Shown piece by piece: positions 42,425 through 54,150 of a stretch of DNA of 64,000 bases (the stretch's first letter is position 1; the number at the start of each line of letters is the position of its first letter). The notes under the pieces were generated by a model. That model was not told the origin of the DNA. It made no database searches and saw nothing but the letters and a program-made list of their open reading frames with translations. Source of the stretch: Aedes albopictus (taxonomy: Eukaryota; Arthropoda; Insecta; Diptera; Culicidae); NCBI RefSeq assembly GCF_035046485.1, contig NC_085137.1, forward strand, positions 39,104,566 to 39,168,565, written 5' to 3'. Both the position numbers and the translations under genes were made by a program.

Positions 42425-43417
42425 CAGGCCCGGATTTAAGGAGGGGCAAAGGGGGCAAATGCCCCGGGCCCCCCTGATTAGGGGGGCCCCCAAGAATCCC
42501 GAAACACAATATATATTTTTTTTTCAACGAAATCATATGAAATGCACTTCAATGGTCGGTTATTTTTCAAACATGACCCATATTAGTTAAAATTTGGCTC
42601 TTTTAGGGTATCTAGACTATTTTTGGCATTTATTTGGATTTTTACTTTGAAAAAATTGAAATGAAACATTTCATATTGGTGCAATACTCAAATCCTAGAA
42701 AGTTTTTATCAAGTAGAAACATTTTTTGGTGACTTAAAATGCTACACAGAAGTGTTCAGAGTACACGAATCAATATATACCAAGTTTTTGTGAGTAACTT
42801 AGACAAAAGTTGTATGTACATCAAAAGAAATTTAAGTTTATTTTTATTTTTCACAAACTAATCCATTTTTTGACAATAAAAGGATTCACTATATTTGTCA
42901 AAATTTAATCCTTAAATACTCGTAGAATTTTGGAAACTCAAGTAAAATTGGTCCATGTTTTATTATTTCAGATTTCAAACTGAACGCTAAGTTTTTTAAC
43001 TTGCATAAATACTATCAATTCGGATGAAATTTTAAAATATAGGGTGAGGAAGTATATTATCGGCAGGTTTGTTATCTTCGTCATGAGGGATTTTTGTCGG
43101 CCAAATTGCTTGAATCTTGGTCGTATAGTTCAGCTTGTTGGGAAAGATTTTAGGCTAATTTTGAGTACAATAGGTTTCAAAAAAAAAAACCCATGACGAA
43201 GAGAACAAACTTCCCGATAACACCCTAAGTCACCCTTTATTTAAAAAAAATAAAACAAATAGAAAATCAAATATACTGCATAAACTAAAGTTCTAAACAG
43301 TTGTGTAATACGAAGGTTTCCCAATTCGCCATAAAAATCCACAAGATGAAATTTTTGTTTTGGGGGCCCATTTAATAGGGCTTGCCCCGGGCCCCCCGAA
43401 GCCCAAATCCGGCACTG
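42425..43417. mobile_element. hAT-like non-autonomous element, 8-bp TSD ATAACATA
   Basis: Left end CAGGCCCGGATTTAAGG, right end complement CAGTGCCGGATTTGGGC; GGGCCCCC-rich blocks lie inside both ends. Exact 8-bp duplications at 42417-42424 and 43418-43425. CAG(T/G) termini with 8-bp duplications are the hAT signature. The 990-bp AT-rich interior has no transposase frame. Confidence 0.92.
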
Positions 43418-43425
43418 ATAACATA

Positions 43426-43916
43426 GAATAGCGACATCTCATCAACTGCTTAGTAAAGTGTGGGTAAACATGTAAAACGAAAACGTTGGGAGTGACGTTG
43501 CTAAGAAAGTTAATGTCACTCCGTTGAACCTCTTCTTGCTGAGTCCTGGGTTGGGGCATAGAAATCCTCATATTCTGGCTAGAAAGCCTAGGCTTAGGCG
43601 CCATTATTTGCTCTCTGAAACGAGATAGATGTGATAATCCCTTCCCCGGTTAAACATCTATCTAACTCATATTAACATTAAAAAAAATCAAACTAGATGC
43701 TGATCTGCTCTACACCCTGCTTCTTGTAACAGTAAGTTAACTTGATAAATTATAAAATTTTCGGAACAGTATTTACCAATTCGTCCAGTATCCTCTTCTT
43801 GTTAGCAAAAAGATAATTGATGAAAACACCACATCCATCTTCGTTTTTTAAGTGTAAATAATCCAAAATAATTCGCAGCCGCTAGGGATACAAAACACGC
43901 AATTTTCGACGGCAAA
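43426..43916. other. Noncoding DNA, no gene recognised
   Basis: Mixed composition; nothing supported. Confidence 0.35.
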
Positions 43917-44838
43917 AGGTTATTGCAACCATAACAAATGGCAAAGCTCCATAGAAAAACAAAAAGCGCTCCGTAAAGAAAGAACATATGTTCCATGAAT
44001 ATGTGCAATGTTACCCACAAATAATTCAAAACGTTCCATACTGTACAAAAATGCACAGGTAAAACAAAGTTTTCTCAGTCAAAGTGAAATTTTGCACCAA
44101 TAAATAATTCTGAAATGCTCCATAATAAAATACAAATGTTCCATAGAAAAATGGAAATGGTCCATAAAAAAAAATTGTACCCATAGAAAATTGAATATTG
44201 CTTCATAGAAAAATTAAATTGCACCATAAAAAATTGAAATTGTACCATATAAAATAGACAAATGCTCCATAAGTATTATCAATCTGCACCAAATAAAATA
44301 CAATTTGCTCCATAAAAAAATGAAAATTCTCCATAACTTTAAACATTTGCACCAATAAATCAGTGCAAGTAAAACAATTCAGCCCTGTCAAATTAAATTA
44401 TGAGAATATGCTATCTATGGATGATTTTCAATTTTTCATGGAGCAATTTATATTTTCTATGGTGCAGTTTGATAATACTTCTGGAGAATTCATCTATTTT
44501 TTATAATGCAATTTCAATTATTTATGGTGCAATTTCATTTTCCTATGGAGCAATATTCAATTTTCTATGGGTACAATTTAAATTTTTTATGGAGCATTCG
44601 CATTTTTCTATGGAGCATTTGTATTTTATTATGGAGCATTTCAGTATTATTTATTGGTGTAAAATTTCACTTTTAATGAGAAAATTTTATGTTTTACCGG
44701 TACATTTTTTATAAAGTATGGAAAGTTTACAGTTATTTATGGGTAACATTGCACATTTTCATGGAACATATGTTCTTTCTTTATGGAGCGCTTTTTGATT
44801 TTCTATGGGGCGTTTCTATTTGTTTATAGGTGCAATAA
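43917..44838. repeat. Foldback made of CCATAGAAAA-type subrepeats
   Basis: Left arm (43917-44388) reads TGCTCCATAAAAAA, TTGCACCATAAAAAATTG, GTTCCATAGAAAAATGG every 20-27 bp; right arm (44400-44838) carries the complement (CTATGGAGCA, TTTATGGTGCAATTT). Long-range order is kept: ACATATGTTCCATGAA-ATGTGCAATGTTACCC on the left pairs with GGGTAACATTGCACATTTTC near 44740. The whole is about 920 bp with arms of about 450 bp. Confidence 0.88.
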
Positions 44839-45439
44839 ATAGGAAACCTGGAATTCTTAAGCTCTTCTCGATTCAAATGACATAAACAGAGAAACCTCTG
44901 AGTTTGAGCCAACAATATTGAGACTTAGAGGTGGCACAATCGCCCCAAAGTGGAATTTTCGAGTACTAAAAAGGTGTTTTCACTTCAAGTGCCATAATTT
45001 TATCAATTTTCATCCGATTTTCAATCTTTTTTTATGAATCTGTTACAAATTAAATTTCAAATAAACGCGTAGAACATTATTTTTTTCCAAAGTCACGCAA
45101 AATATGAGTTTTCAAAGTTTTAATTTAGTCCAGGGATCACATTTACCGTAAGGCTTCATCACTTTCGTCAAAAAAATAAAAATCACAGAAAACGCATTTT
45201 CCATGGCATTAGCCATTTGTGTTGTTGCCCGATAAATTGTAAAATAAACAGAAACGAGATAATTCGTCAGAAATTGTACCGATTAATTATCATATTGAAA
45301 CTATTAAAAAAAAACAAAGCCTGATGCTTCGAATTAAATCGTTTATAAACTAAAGGATACACAAAAATTTGGAGAAGCATCTATATTCCATATAACTTTC
45401 GACCTTTTTTGCACATGAAGGGATCACCGTCGTTTCAAA
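44839..45439. other. AT-rich noncoding DNA
   Basis: No paired termini or ORFs of note. Confidence 0.35.
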
Positions 45440-45846
45440 ACATGTCTTAACCCTAGCAAGGATCAGTATGGCCTACGAGCACGCTGAATGTGCACCCTGA
45501 TGTGGTGTAATGTGCCTTGCGTATCATCGTAGGAGACCTACTGGTACACACTGAAACCTCCTGAGACCCATTAAAACAAACTCGTTGACACTCTCTGACC
45601 AGCCCCTGGAGCCTCCAGGTATCCACTAATACTCCCTGAAACGCCCCTGGAACACCCTGAAACCTCGCTGGGACCCCTTGAAAAGCTCCTGAGATTCCGT
45701 GAAGCACCACTGAGACCTTGAGGTTCCTCCCTAAAACTCCTAGGGATTCCCTAAAATGTCCCGCAAACCCCCTGAAGCACCTCAGAGGCACCCTCGAACT
45801 CCTTTAAAACGCTCCTGAAATTTCCAGATACCCTATGGAACCCCCT
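45440..45846 (-). repeat. TTTCAGGGG-type array, reverse polarity, part 1
   Basis: Reads CCCTGAAACGCCCC, CTGAGACCTTGAGG and similar on +, the complement of 37370-38745. Units are about 12 bp. Confidence 0.78.
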
Positions 45847-46092
45847 CTGCCGTAATTCTGCAAAGTGACGTAAGCGACATTGATAGTTTTGGCCCATTTT
45901 TTGGTAATTATGCATAAAACTCTTGGTCATCCTCTAAGTTTCTTTCCATAGATGATAGATTACGACTAGATCTTGCATTCTTATACAGCAGGCATACCAC
46001 AGTGTTATTTTTACATCAGATATTCTATATAATGTACCAAAAAATGTCAAAATTTTGAATGGCGCTTACGTCACTTTGCAGAATTACGGCAG
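45847..46092. mobile_element. MITE with perfect 30-bp TIRs
   Basis: Both ends carry an identical 30-bp inverted repeat (starts CTGCCGTAATTCTGCAAAGT) around a 186-bp AT-rich centre, 246 bp in all. It interrupts the TTTCAGGGG-type array; flanks CCCCT and CCCTG may include a short duplication. Perfect TIRs suggest recent movement. Confidence 0.9.
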
Positions 46093-46351
46093 CCCTGAGA
46101 TCCTCTGAAACTCCTCTGAGATACCCTGGAACGCCTCTGAGGCCGTCTGTAGCCCCCCCTGAAACCCCCTGTGGAACTCCCTGAAACCATGTGGGACCCC
46201 TTGAAATGCCCCTGAGATCCCCTGAATCCCTGAGACCTCTAGAACGCTCCTGAGACCGCTTGATGCGCTCTTGAGTCTCCTTGAAACTCCTCTGAGACCC
46301 CCTTAAAGGCCCCTGAAGTGCCATTTTGATCCTCTGGAGCCCTCCAGAAAT
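46093..46351 (-). repeat. TTTCAGGGG-type array, reverse polarity, part 2
   Basis: GAGATCCTCTGAAACTCCTC, CTGAGATACCCTGGAACGCC show a clear 12-bp phase. Confidence 0.78.
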
Positions 46352-47303
46352 TAGGGTTTTAGGACAGAAGGTCGAAGAACAAAAAGTCGAAAGACAAAAG
46401 GTCGTTTGGGACAAAAGGTCGAATGGATAAAAGGTCGAATAGAAAAATATACAAGATCTTCTTGGATTGATAGGTAGTTCTACCAAGAGGTTTGTACTTC
46501 TTCAAAATAGACTGTTCTTCGGAATTACTAAACCGTGATAATGAATGGAGTTTCAATTGACAATACTCGAATGTTAGATTCTTCCTTCTTCTATCCATAC
46601 CCGACTAGAAAATTATATCAAGATTATATCATATTGTGTTATGATGTTATAATATTTTTCAATAACTTATTATGTTATGAACTACATAGATGTAGGATGA
46701 TGTTAAATTAACTAAAACTGTAACAAAAACCGCACTGGCCTTATCAAGAAAATAACCTATTTTGTTATAATCAGATCAAAATTATACAGAATGTGATATC
46801 AATATTAGGGTTTCTAGTTTCTATCAAAATGTGATACAATTTTGTAATATGTTTGTGCAAATGTCAAAATTATATTACAATGAGTTGTCAAACAACATTT
46901 GTAATATAATGTGATATATTTGAGTAATAATATTTCAAAAACACCGAGGATGCTGAACATGATTATATCATAATGAGTTATAAATATCATGGTTTGTTAT
47001 AATTATGTTACATTTTTGTTAGAACTTTCTAGTCGGGTAGATTTTTCATTCAAGTAATATTAATTTCCACATTTAACTTTAATCAATGGCATTACTTTCT
47101 ATCCTTTAAGGGCATTCATTTCGAACTGCAATGCGGTCATAAAATGGAGCGTTTATGCTACTGCAATGGTTAGTAGATACTTGTTGAATTTTAATTGCCG
47201 TTTTTGTGTCAAATTCTTATCATTTTTTCATGTTTTCCAGTTTGTCTTTTGTCTATTTAACCTTTTGTCCCACTTGACATGTTGTCCATTCGACCGTGAG
47301 ACC
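46352..47303. mobile_element. DNA element with AAAAGGTCGAA terminal repeats, holding a TA MITE
   Basis: Left arm has GGACAGAAGGTCGAAGAAC, AAAAAGTCGAAAG, ACAAAAGGTCGAATGG, AAAAGGTCGAATAG; right arm has CTTTTGTCTATTTAACCTTT, GACATGTTGTCCATTCGACC. AGGGT lies at both extremities in inverted sense. It resembles the GGTCGAA and GGCCGAA elements in construction. It sits in the 12-mer array and contains 46600-47037. Confidence 0.72.
46600..47037. mobile_element. TA-flanked AT-rich MITE, CCCGACTAGAAA termini
   Basis: Starts CCCGACTAGAAA and ends TTTCTAGTCGGG (12-bp perfect inverted), flanked by TA (46598-46599, 47038-47039). The 438-bp body is a run of ATTATATCA / TGTTATAATAT-type motifs. Nested in the previous element. 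Confidence 0.9.
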
Positions 47304-47450
47304 CTGAAACACCTTGAAGCACCCCTGAGACCTCCTGGTATCTCTTGAAACCCCCTGAAGAGCTCATGAGAACACTCATGAGAACACCCATTTGAAACGT
47401 CCTGAGATCGCCTGGTACTCCGCTGAAACCCCGAGGATCATCTAGGAATT
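47304..47450 (-). repeat. TTTCAGGGG-type array, reverse polarity, part 3
   Basis: ACCCCTGAGACCTCCTGG, CTTGAAACCCCCTGAAG: the array resumes after the inserted element. Confidence 0.75.
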
Positions 47451-47706
47451 AATGGTTTGAGAAATGTTTGTCAAAAGAATGCCAAGAAGCAGGCTCCATT
47501 CTACGCGTGGAAAAATAAATAAACGAACTTATTCCAAGTTTTACTTGTACAGATCTAATGTTTTATTATACAAACATTTTCAGTCACCAACTTTTGAGAA
47601 GGTTTGTTATAACAAACAGAGATTTGATACTTTTAACATACTGGGTGTAGCAGGAAAAAAAAAATGCTAAAACTTCAAAGAGCTATCACAGGGTTTATCA
47701 AAGAGC

Positions 47707-47853
47707 CAAGCCCGTGCACAAGGGGAAAGGGGGGGGGGGGTGTGTGTGTTAAACCCTCCCCATTACCGACGCTTTATACACTAGGCGTCCCTCCGCCTTT
47801 TGCCGAAATTGGGAAAATCCCCTCCCTTGGCGCCACTTCTGTGCACGGGCCTG
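47707..47853. mobile_element. Short hAT-like MITE (147 bp)
   Basis: Starts CAAGCCCGTGCACAAG and ends CTGTGCACGGGCCTG. Flanks CAAAGAGC and TACAGAGC agree at 6 of 8 positions, as expected for an aged 8-bp duplication. A poly-G and TG run (47730-47750) is internal. Confidence 0.75.
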
Positions 47854-47861
47854 TACAGAGC

Positions 47862-48245
47862 TAATAAATACATCACAGCATATATTTGATTATATCGTGA
47901 AGAAAGTTAAATTATTTATTTTGTCAGATGTGAAATTTAGCGACACTTTTACTTTTTTGTGGTTTGCAAACGTCAACTTTTCACTGAGAAAAAGAGCGCA
48001 AAAACGGCCTACTTTTTTCATTAAAACAAAAGTGCCGAAAAGTACTACTTTTCGATACTTGTGCTGAAAAGTAGCACTTTTCGGCGCTTTTGTCAACATA
48101 CATTTTTCTTACATTTTTGGTTGTGTACTCCATAGTACGATGAACTACATGTTAAATCAGGTTGATTGACCATTATACTCAGTCGTACCTCATTCTACAG
48201 GAGTTATGTAACCTAAAAAAAATCCTATTCAAACCTTATTTTTCG
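47862..48245. other. Noncoding; contains GCACTTTTCGG hairpin motifs
   Basis: CGAAAAGTACTACTTTTCG, AAAAGTAGCACTTTTCGGC and AAAAGTGCCGAAAAG-type inverted motifs at 48025-48090 form a small palindromic cluster. No gene. Confidence 0.45.
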
Positions 48246-48249
48246 TAAT

Positions 48250-48402
48250 GACAAAAAAATTGTATGCAACTCGTTGCAAAACTCGTTATTTTCAGCACTC
48301 ATCGTATTTATCCAACTCGGCAAGTCTCGTTGCATAAACGTACGACTGGTGCTGAAAAAAATAATCATCATTTTGCAACTTGTTGCATAAATAACTATTA
48401 GA
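48250..48402. mobile_element. Palindromic MITE, ATGCAACAAGTTGCAAAATG family
   Basis: Left TATGCAACTCGTTGCAAAAC and the complement of the right end (TTATGCAACAAGTTGCAAAA) are inverted arms, each followed by TTTTCAGCAC and GTCGTA-type boxes. A half copy is at 34722-34800. Confidence 0.75.
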
Positions 48403-49404
48403 CCACCGTCAAGCAAATGAATACGAGAATGAGCGAATCCAATCGACCTTTATGGATGCTGTATTGAGTGCATTCTGGGTCATTTTTGTGGTCCCAATTG
48501 AACAAACGAAGTTTCCAACGTTATATGGAATTATTGCAATTGGTTGTTCTTAACGAAAAACTCCAAGTAAGAAACAATAACAACACAATAAGAAGAAGTA
48601 AGAACAAAATAATATATCATTGTTGTGATAAATACATCAGTTTGGAATTCAATCATGCATTAGTTTAATGTTTTAAACAAGTGTCATTTTTTCTGGGTGG
48701 TTTAGAGTTTTTCTGTCAACAAACGAATCATAAACTAAAAACAGAAAACAACAAATGAAAGTAGGAAAGCTACTAAATTATTCAGCAATATAGAGTTCAA
48801 ATCAGTATTAATTAAAGCAGTTACTCCAATTAATACAGACATCAGTACAACACACAATTTCCCACACATTTCCCACTATGCAATCAGCCCGGCGCTTTGT
48901 AAGATGACTGCGCTAAAACCACACCCAGCAAATCGTTCCGCAGATGGCAAACACCGTGTGCCGGCCGATGATATGGGAAAGTCCCACAATGAAAGCGCAA
49001 AAAAAAAATAAAAATATAAACAAAATAGTAAAAGAATCCGATTGATTATGAATGGCACGCAAACACTCCGTGGGTCGTCGCGCGTCGCAAGAGGCTTGGG
49101 GTACTGCGGCAGAGGAAAGAAGAAAAAAAACTGCCAATTGCTACAGCTAGCTGTGTGCGGGATATGTGTCGGCATCGCTGCAAAAATTAATGCTATTATG
49201 TTGTTACACATTTATTGCAGTATACCCACCTGCTGGCAGCAGCATGCGCTGTGCAGTCTCTTTGATTCGTTTGCTTGTTAAAACTTTGTTCTTGCAGCAC
49301 CCATCGACTTCATCGTCGTCGTCGTCGTTCGTTGTCGGTCGTTGGCCATCAGCTGCATTTTCCTCTGGTTCAGAGGCAGTCGATCTAGACGTAGTCAGAA
49401 GGGA
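48403..49404. other. Unique-looking noncoding DNA
   Basis: 48880-49400 is GC-richer and non-repetitive apart from (TCG)n at 49308-49328. Overlapping frames on both strands have no recognisable content. Confidence 0.35.
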
Positions 49405-52400
49405 CTATTCCATTATAAGTCCATTTCCACTTCCAGTCCATTTCAAGTCTATTTCCAGTCCATTTCCAGTTCATTTCCATTTAATTTCCAGTCCATTTTT
49501 AGTCCATTGCCAGTTCATTTCGAGTCTATTTCCAGTACATCTCCAGTTCGTTTCCAGTTCATTAACAGTCCGTTTTTAGTCCATTTCCAGTTCATTCCGA
49601 GTCTATATGGACAGGAAATATCTGGTTCGTTTCCAGTTCATTTCCAGTACATTTCGAGTCTATTTCCAGTCTATCTCCAGTTCGTTTCCAGTTCGTTTCC
49701 AGTTCATTTCCAGTTCATTTCCACTCCATTTTTAGTCCATTTCCAGTTCATTTCGGGTCTATTTCCTGTCCATATCTAGTTCGTTTCCAGTTAATTTCCA
49801 GTTCATTTCAAGTCTATTTCCTGTCCATATCTAGTTCGTTTCCAGTTCATTTCCAGTTCATTTCAGGTCCATTTTTAGTCCATTTCCAGTTCATTTCGAG
49901 TCTATTTCCTGTCCATTTCCAGTTCATTTCAAGTCTATTTCCAGTCCATTTTCAGTTCATTTCGAGTCTATTTCCAGTCCATTTCCAGTTCGTTTCCAGT
50001 TCATTTCCAGTCCTTTTTTAGTCCATTTCCAGTTCATTTCGAGTCTATTTCCTGTCCATATCTAGTTCGTTTCCAGTTCATTTCCAGTTCATTTCGAGTC
50101 TCTTTCCAGTCCATTTCCAGTTCATTTCGAGTCTATTTCCAGTCCATCTTCAGTTCGTTTCCAGTTCGTTTCCAGTTCATTTCCAGTTCATTTCCAGTCC
50201 ATTTTTAGTCCATTTCCAGTTCATTTCGAGTCTATTTCCAGTCCATATCTAGTTCGTTTTTAGTTCATTTCCAGTCCATTTCGAGTTTATTTCCAGCCCA
50301 TTTTTAGTTCATTTCCAGTTCATTTCGGGTCTATTTCCAGTTCATCTCCAGTTCGTTTCCAGTTCATTTCCAGTCCATTTTAAGTCCATTTCCAGTCCAT
50401 TTCGAGTTTATTTCCAGTCCATTTTTAGTCCATTTCCAGTTCATTTCGAGTCTATTTCCAGTCCATATCTAGTTCGTTTCCAGTTCGTTTCCAGTTCATT
50501 TTTAGTTCATTTCAAGTCCATTTTATGTCCATTTCCAGTCCATTTCGAGTCTATTTCCAGTCCATCTCCAGTTCGTTTCCAGTTCATTTCCAGTTCAATT
50601 CCAGTCCATTTTTAGTCCATTTCCAGTTCATTTCGAGTCTATTTCCTGTCCATATCTAGTTCGTTTCCAGTTCACTTCCAGTTCATTTCGAGTCTATTTC
50701 CAGTCCATTTCCAATTCATTTCGAGTCTTTTTCCAGTCCATCTCCAGTTCGTTTCCAGTTTGTTTCCAGTTCATTTCCAGTTCATTTCCAGTCCATTTTT
50801 AGTCCATTTCCAGTTCATTTCGAGTCTATTTCCTGTCCATATCTAGTTCGTTTCCAGTTCATTTCCAGTTCATTTCGAGTCTCTTTCCAGTCCATTTCCA
50901 GTTCATTTCGAGTCTATTTCCAGTCCATCTTCAGTTCGTTTCCAGTTCGTTTCCAGTTCATTTCCAGTTCATTTCCAGTCCATTTTTAGTCCATTTCCAG
51001 TTCATTTCGAGTCTATTTCCAGTCCATATCTAGTTCGTTTTTAATTCATTTCCAGTCCATTTCGAGTTTATTTCCAGCCCATTTTTAGTTCATTTCCAGT
51101 TCATTTCGGGTCTATTTCCAGTTCATCTCCAGTTCGTTTCCAGTTCATTTCCAGTCCATTTTAAGTCCATTTCCAGTCCATTTCGAGTTTATTTCCAGTC
51201 CATTTTTAGTCCATTTCCAGTTCATTTCGAGTCTATTTCCAGTCCATATCTAGTTCGTTTCCAGTTCGTTTCCAGTTCATTTTTAGTTCATTTCCAGTCC
51301 ATTTTATGTCCATTTCCAGTCCATTTCGAGTCTATTTCCAGTCCATCTCCAGTTCGTTTCCAGTTCATTTCCAGTTCAATTCCAGTCCATTTTTAGTCCA
51401 TTTCCAGTTCATTTCGAGTCTATTTCCTGTACATATCTAGTTCGTTTCCAGTTCACTTCCAGTTCATTTCGAGTCTATTTCCAGTCCATTTCCAGTTCAT
51501 TTCGAGTCTTTTTCCAGTCCATCTCCAGTTCGTTTCCAGTTTGTTTCCAGTTCATTTCCAGTTCATTTCCAGTCCATTTTTAGTCCATTTCCAGTTCATT
51601 TCGAGTCTATTTCCTGTCCATATCTAGTTCGTTTCCAGTTCATTTCCAGTTCATTTCGAGTCTCTTTCCAGTCCATTTCCAGATCATTTCGAGTCTATTT
51701 CCAGTCCATCTTCAGTTCGTTTCCAGTTCGTTTCCAGTTCACTTCCAGTTCATTTCGAGTCTATTTCCAGTCCATTTCCAGTTCATTTCGAGTCTTTTTC
51801 CAGTCCATCTCCAGTTCGTTTCCAGTTTGTTTCCAGTTCATTTCCAGTTCATTTCCAGTCCATTTTTAGTCCATTTCCAGTTCATTTCGAGTCTATTTCC
51901 TGTCCATATCTAGTTCGTTTCCAGTTCATTTCCAGTTCATTTCGAGTCTCTTTCCAGTCCATTTCCAGTTCATTTCGAGTCTATTTCCAGTCCATCTTCA
52001 GTTCGTTTCCAGTTCATTTCCAGTTCATTTCCAGTCCATTTTTAGTCCATTTCCAGTTCATTCCGAGTCTATTTCCTGTCCATATCTAGTTCGTTTCCAG
52101 TTCATTTCCAGTTCATTTCGAGTCTATTTCCAGTCCATTTCCAGTTCATTTCGAATCTATTTCCAGTCCATCTCCAGTTCGTTTCCAGTTCGTTTCCATT
52201 CATTTCCAGTTCATTTTCCCGTCCATTTTTAGTCCGTTTCCAGTTCATTTCGAGTCTATTTCCAGTCCATATCTAGTTCGTTTTTAGTTCATTTCCAGTC
52301 CATTTCGAGTTTATTTCCAGCCCATTTTTAGTTCATTTCCAGTTCATTTCGGGTCTATTTCCAGTTCATCTCCAGTTCGTTTCCAGTTCATTTCCAGTCC

Positions 52401-54150
52401 ATTTTAAGTCCATTTCCAGTCCATTTCGAGTTTATTTCCAGTCCATTTCCAGTTCATTTCGAGTCTTTTTCCAGTCCATCTCCAGTTCGTTTCCAGTTTG
52501 TTTCCAGTTCATTTCCAGTTCATTTCCAGTCCATTTTTAGTCCATTTCCAGTTCATTTCGAGTCTATTTCCTGTCCATATCTAGTTCGTTTCCAGTTCAT
52601 TTCCAGTTCATTTCGAGTCTCTTTCCAGTCCATTTCCAGTTCATTTCGAGTCTATTTCCAGTCCATCTTCAGTTCGTTTCCAGTTCGTTTCCAGTTCATT
52701 TCCAGTTCATTTCCAGTTCATTTCGAGTCTATTTCCAGTCCATTTCCAGTTCATTTCGAATTTATTTCCAGTCCATCTCCAGTTCGTTTCCAGTTCGTTT
52801 CCAGTTCATTTCCAGTTCATTTTCCCGTCCATTTTTAGTCCGTTTCCAGTTCATTTCAAATCTATTTCCAGTCCATATCTAGTTCGTTTTTAGTTCATTT
52901 CCAGTTCATTTCCAGTCCATTTCGAGTTTATTTCCAGTCCATTTCCAGTCCATTTCCAGTTCATTTCGAGTCTATTTCCAGTCCATATCTAGTTCGTTTC
53001 CAGTTCGTTTCCAGTTCATTTCCAGTTCATTTCCAGTCCATTTTATGTCCATTTCCAGTCCATTTCGAGTTTATTTCCAGCCCATATCCAGTTCGTTTCC
53101 ATTTCGTTTCCAGTTCATTTCCAGTCCATTTTTAGTCCATTTCCAGTTCATTTCGAGTCTATTTCCTGTCCATATCTAGTTCGTTTCCAGTTCACTTCCA
53201 GTTCATTTCGAGTCTATTTCCAGTCCATTTCCAGTTCATTTCGAGTCTTTTTCCAGTCCATCTCCAGTTCGTTTCCAGTTTGTTTCCAGTTCATTTCCAG
53301 TTCATTTCCAGTCCATTTTTAGTCCATTTCCAGTTCATTTCGAGTCTATTTCCTGTCCATGTCTAGTTCGTTTCCAGTTCATTTCCAGTTCATTTCGAGT
53401 ATATTTCCTGTCCATTTCCAGTTCATTTCGAGTCTATTTCCAGTCCATCTTCAGTTCGTTTTCAGTTCGTTTCCAGTTCATTTCCAGTTCATTTCCAGTC
53501 CATTTTTAGTCCATTTCCTGTTCATTTCGAGTCTATTTCCTGTCCATTTCCAGTTCATTTCGAATCTATTTCCAGTCCATATCTAGTTCGTTTCCAGTTC
53601 GTTTCCATTTCATTTCCAGTTTATTTCGAGTCCATTTTAAGTCCATTTCCAGTCCATTTCGAGTTTCTTTCCAGTCCATTTTATGTCCATTTCGAGTTTA
53701 TTTCCAGCCCATTTTTAGTCCATTTCTAGTTCATTTCGAGTCTATTTCCAGTCCATATCTGGTTCGTTTCCAGTTCATTTCTAGTTTATTTCCAGTTCAT
53801 TTTCAGTTTATTCCCAATCCATTTTATGTCCATTTTCAGTCCATTTCGATTTTCTTTCCAGTCCATTTTTAGTCCATTTCCAGTTCATTTCGGATCTATT
53901 TCCAGTTCATCTCCAGTTCGTTTCCAGTTCATTTCCAGTTCATTTCCAGTCCACTTCCAGTCCATTTCCATTTAATTTCGAGTCTATTTCTAGTCCATCT
54001 CCAGTTTGTTTCCAGCCTATTTACAGTTCATTTCGAGTCTATTTCCAGTGCATCTCCAGTTCGTTTCCAGTTCATTTCCAGTCCTTTTTAGTCCATCTCA
54101 GTACATTCCAAGTCAGTTTCCAGTCCATTTCCAGTGCGTTTTCCTTTCCT
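49405..54150 (+). repeat. 4.7-kb TTTCCAGTTCAT 12-mer array with 781-bp higher-order repeat
   Basis: Hundreds of 12-bp units (TTTCCAGTTCAT, TTTCGAGTCTAT, TTTTTAGTCCAT, ATCTAGTTCGTT). The landmark GAGTCTCTTTCC occurs at 50096, 50877 and 51658, exactly 781 bp apart each time; later landmarks (51944, 52615) have other spacings. Flanks are more diverged than the centre. Frames such as 49166-49779 and 53359-53586 encode only FPVHFQFISS-type repeats and are not genes. Confidence 0.95.
50096..51657 (+). repeat. Two consecutive 781-bp higher-order units
   Basis: Blocks 50096-50876 and 50877-51657 show the same order of variants (TCTTCAGTTCG, AGTTCAATTCC, TTTTATGTCC, ATCTAGTTCG) with only scattered differences, such as TGTCCATATC / TGTACATATC. 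Confidence 0.88.

Noticed and set aside
48876..49211. 111-codon minus-strand ORF
   Set aside because: Phe-rich low-complexity centre and a competing open frame on the opposite strand; no domain.
49166..49779. FPVHFQFISS-repeat ORFs
   Set aside because: Frames across a 12-mer satellite; no start context or conservation of frame along the array.
53359..53586. 75-codon FPVHFQ ORF
   Set aside because: As above, satellite-derived.
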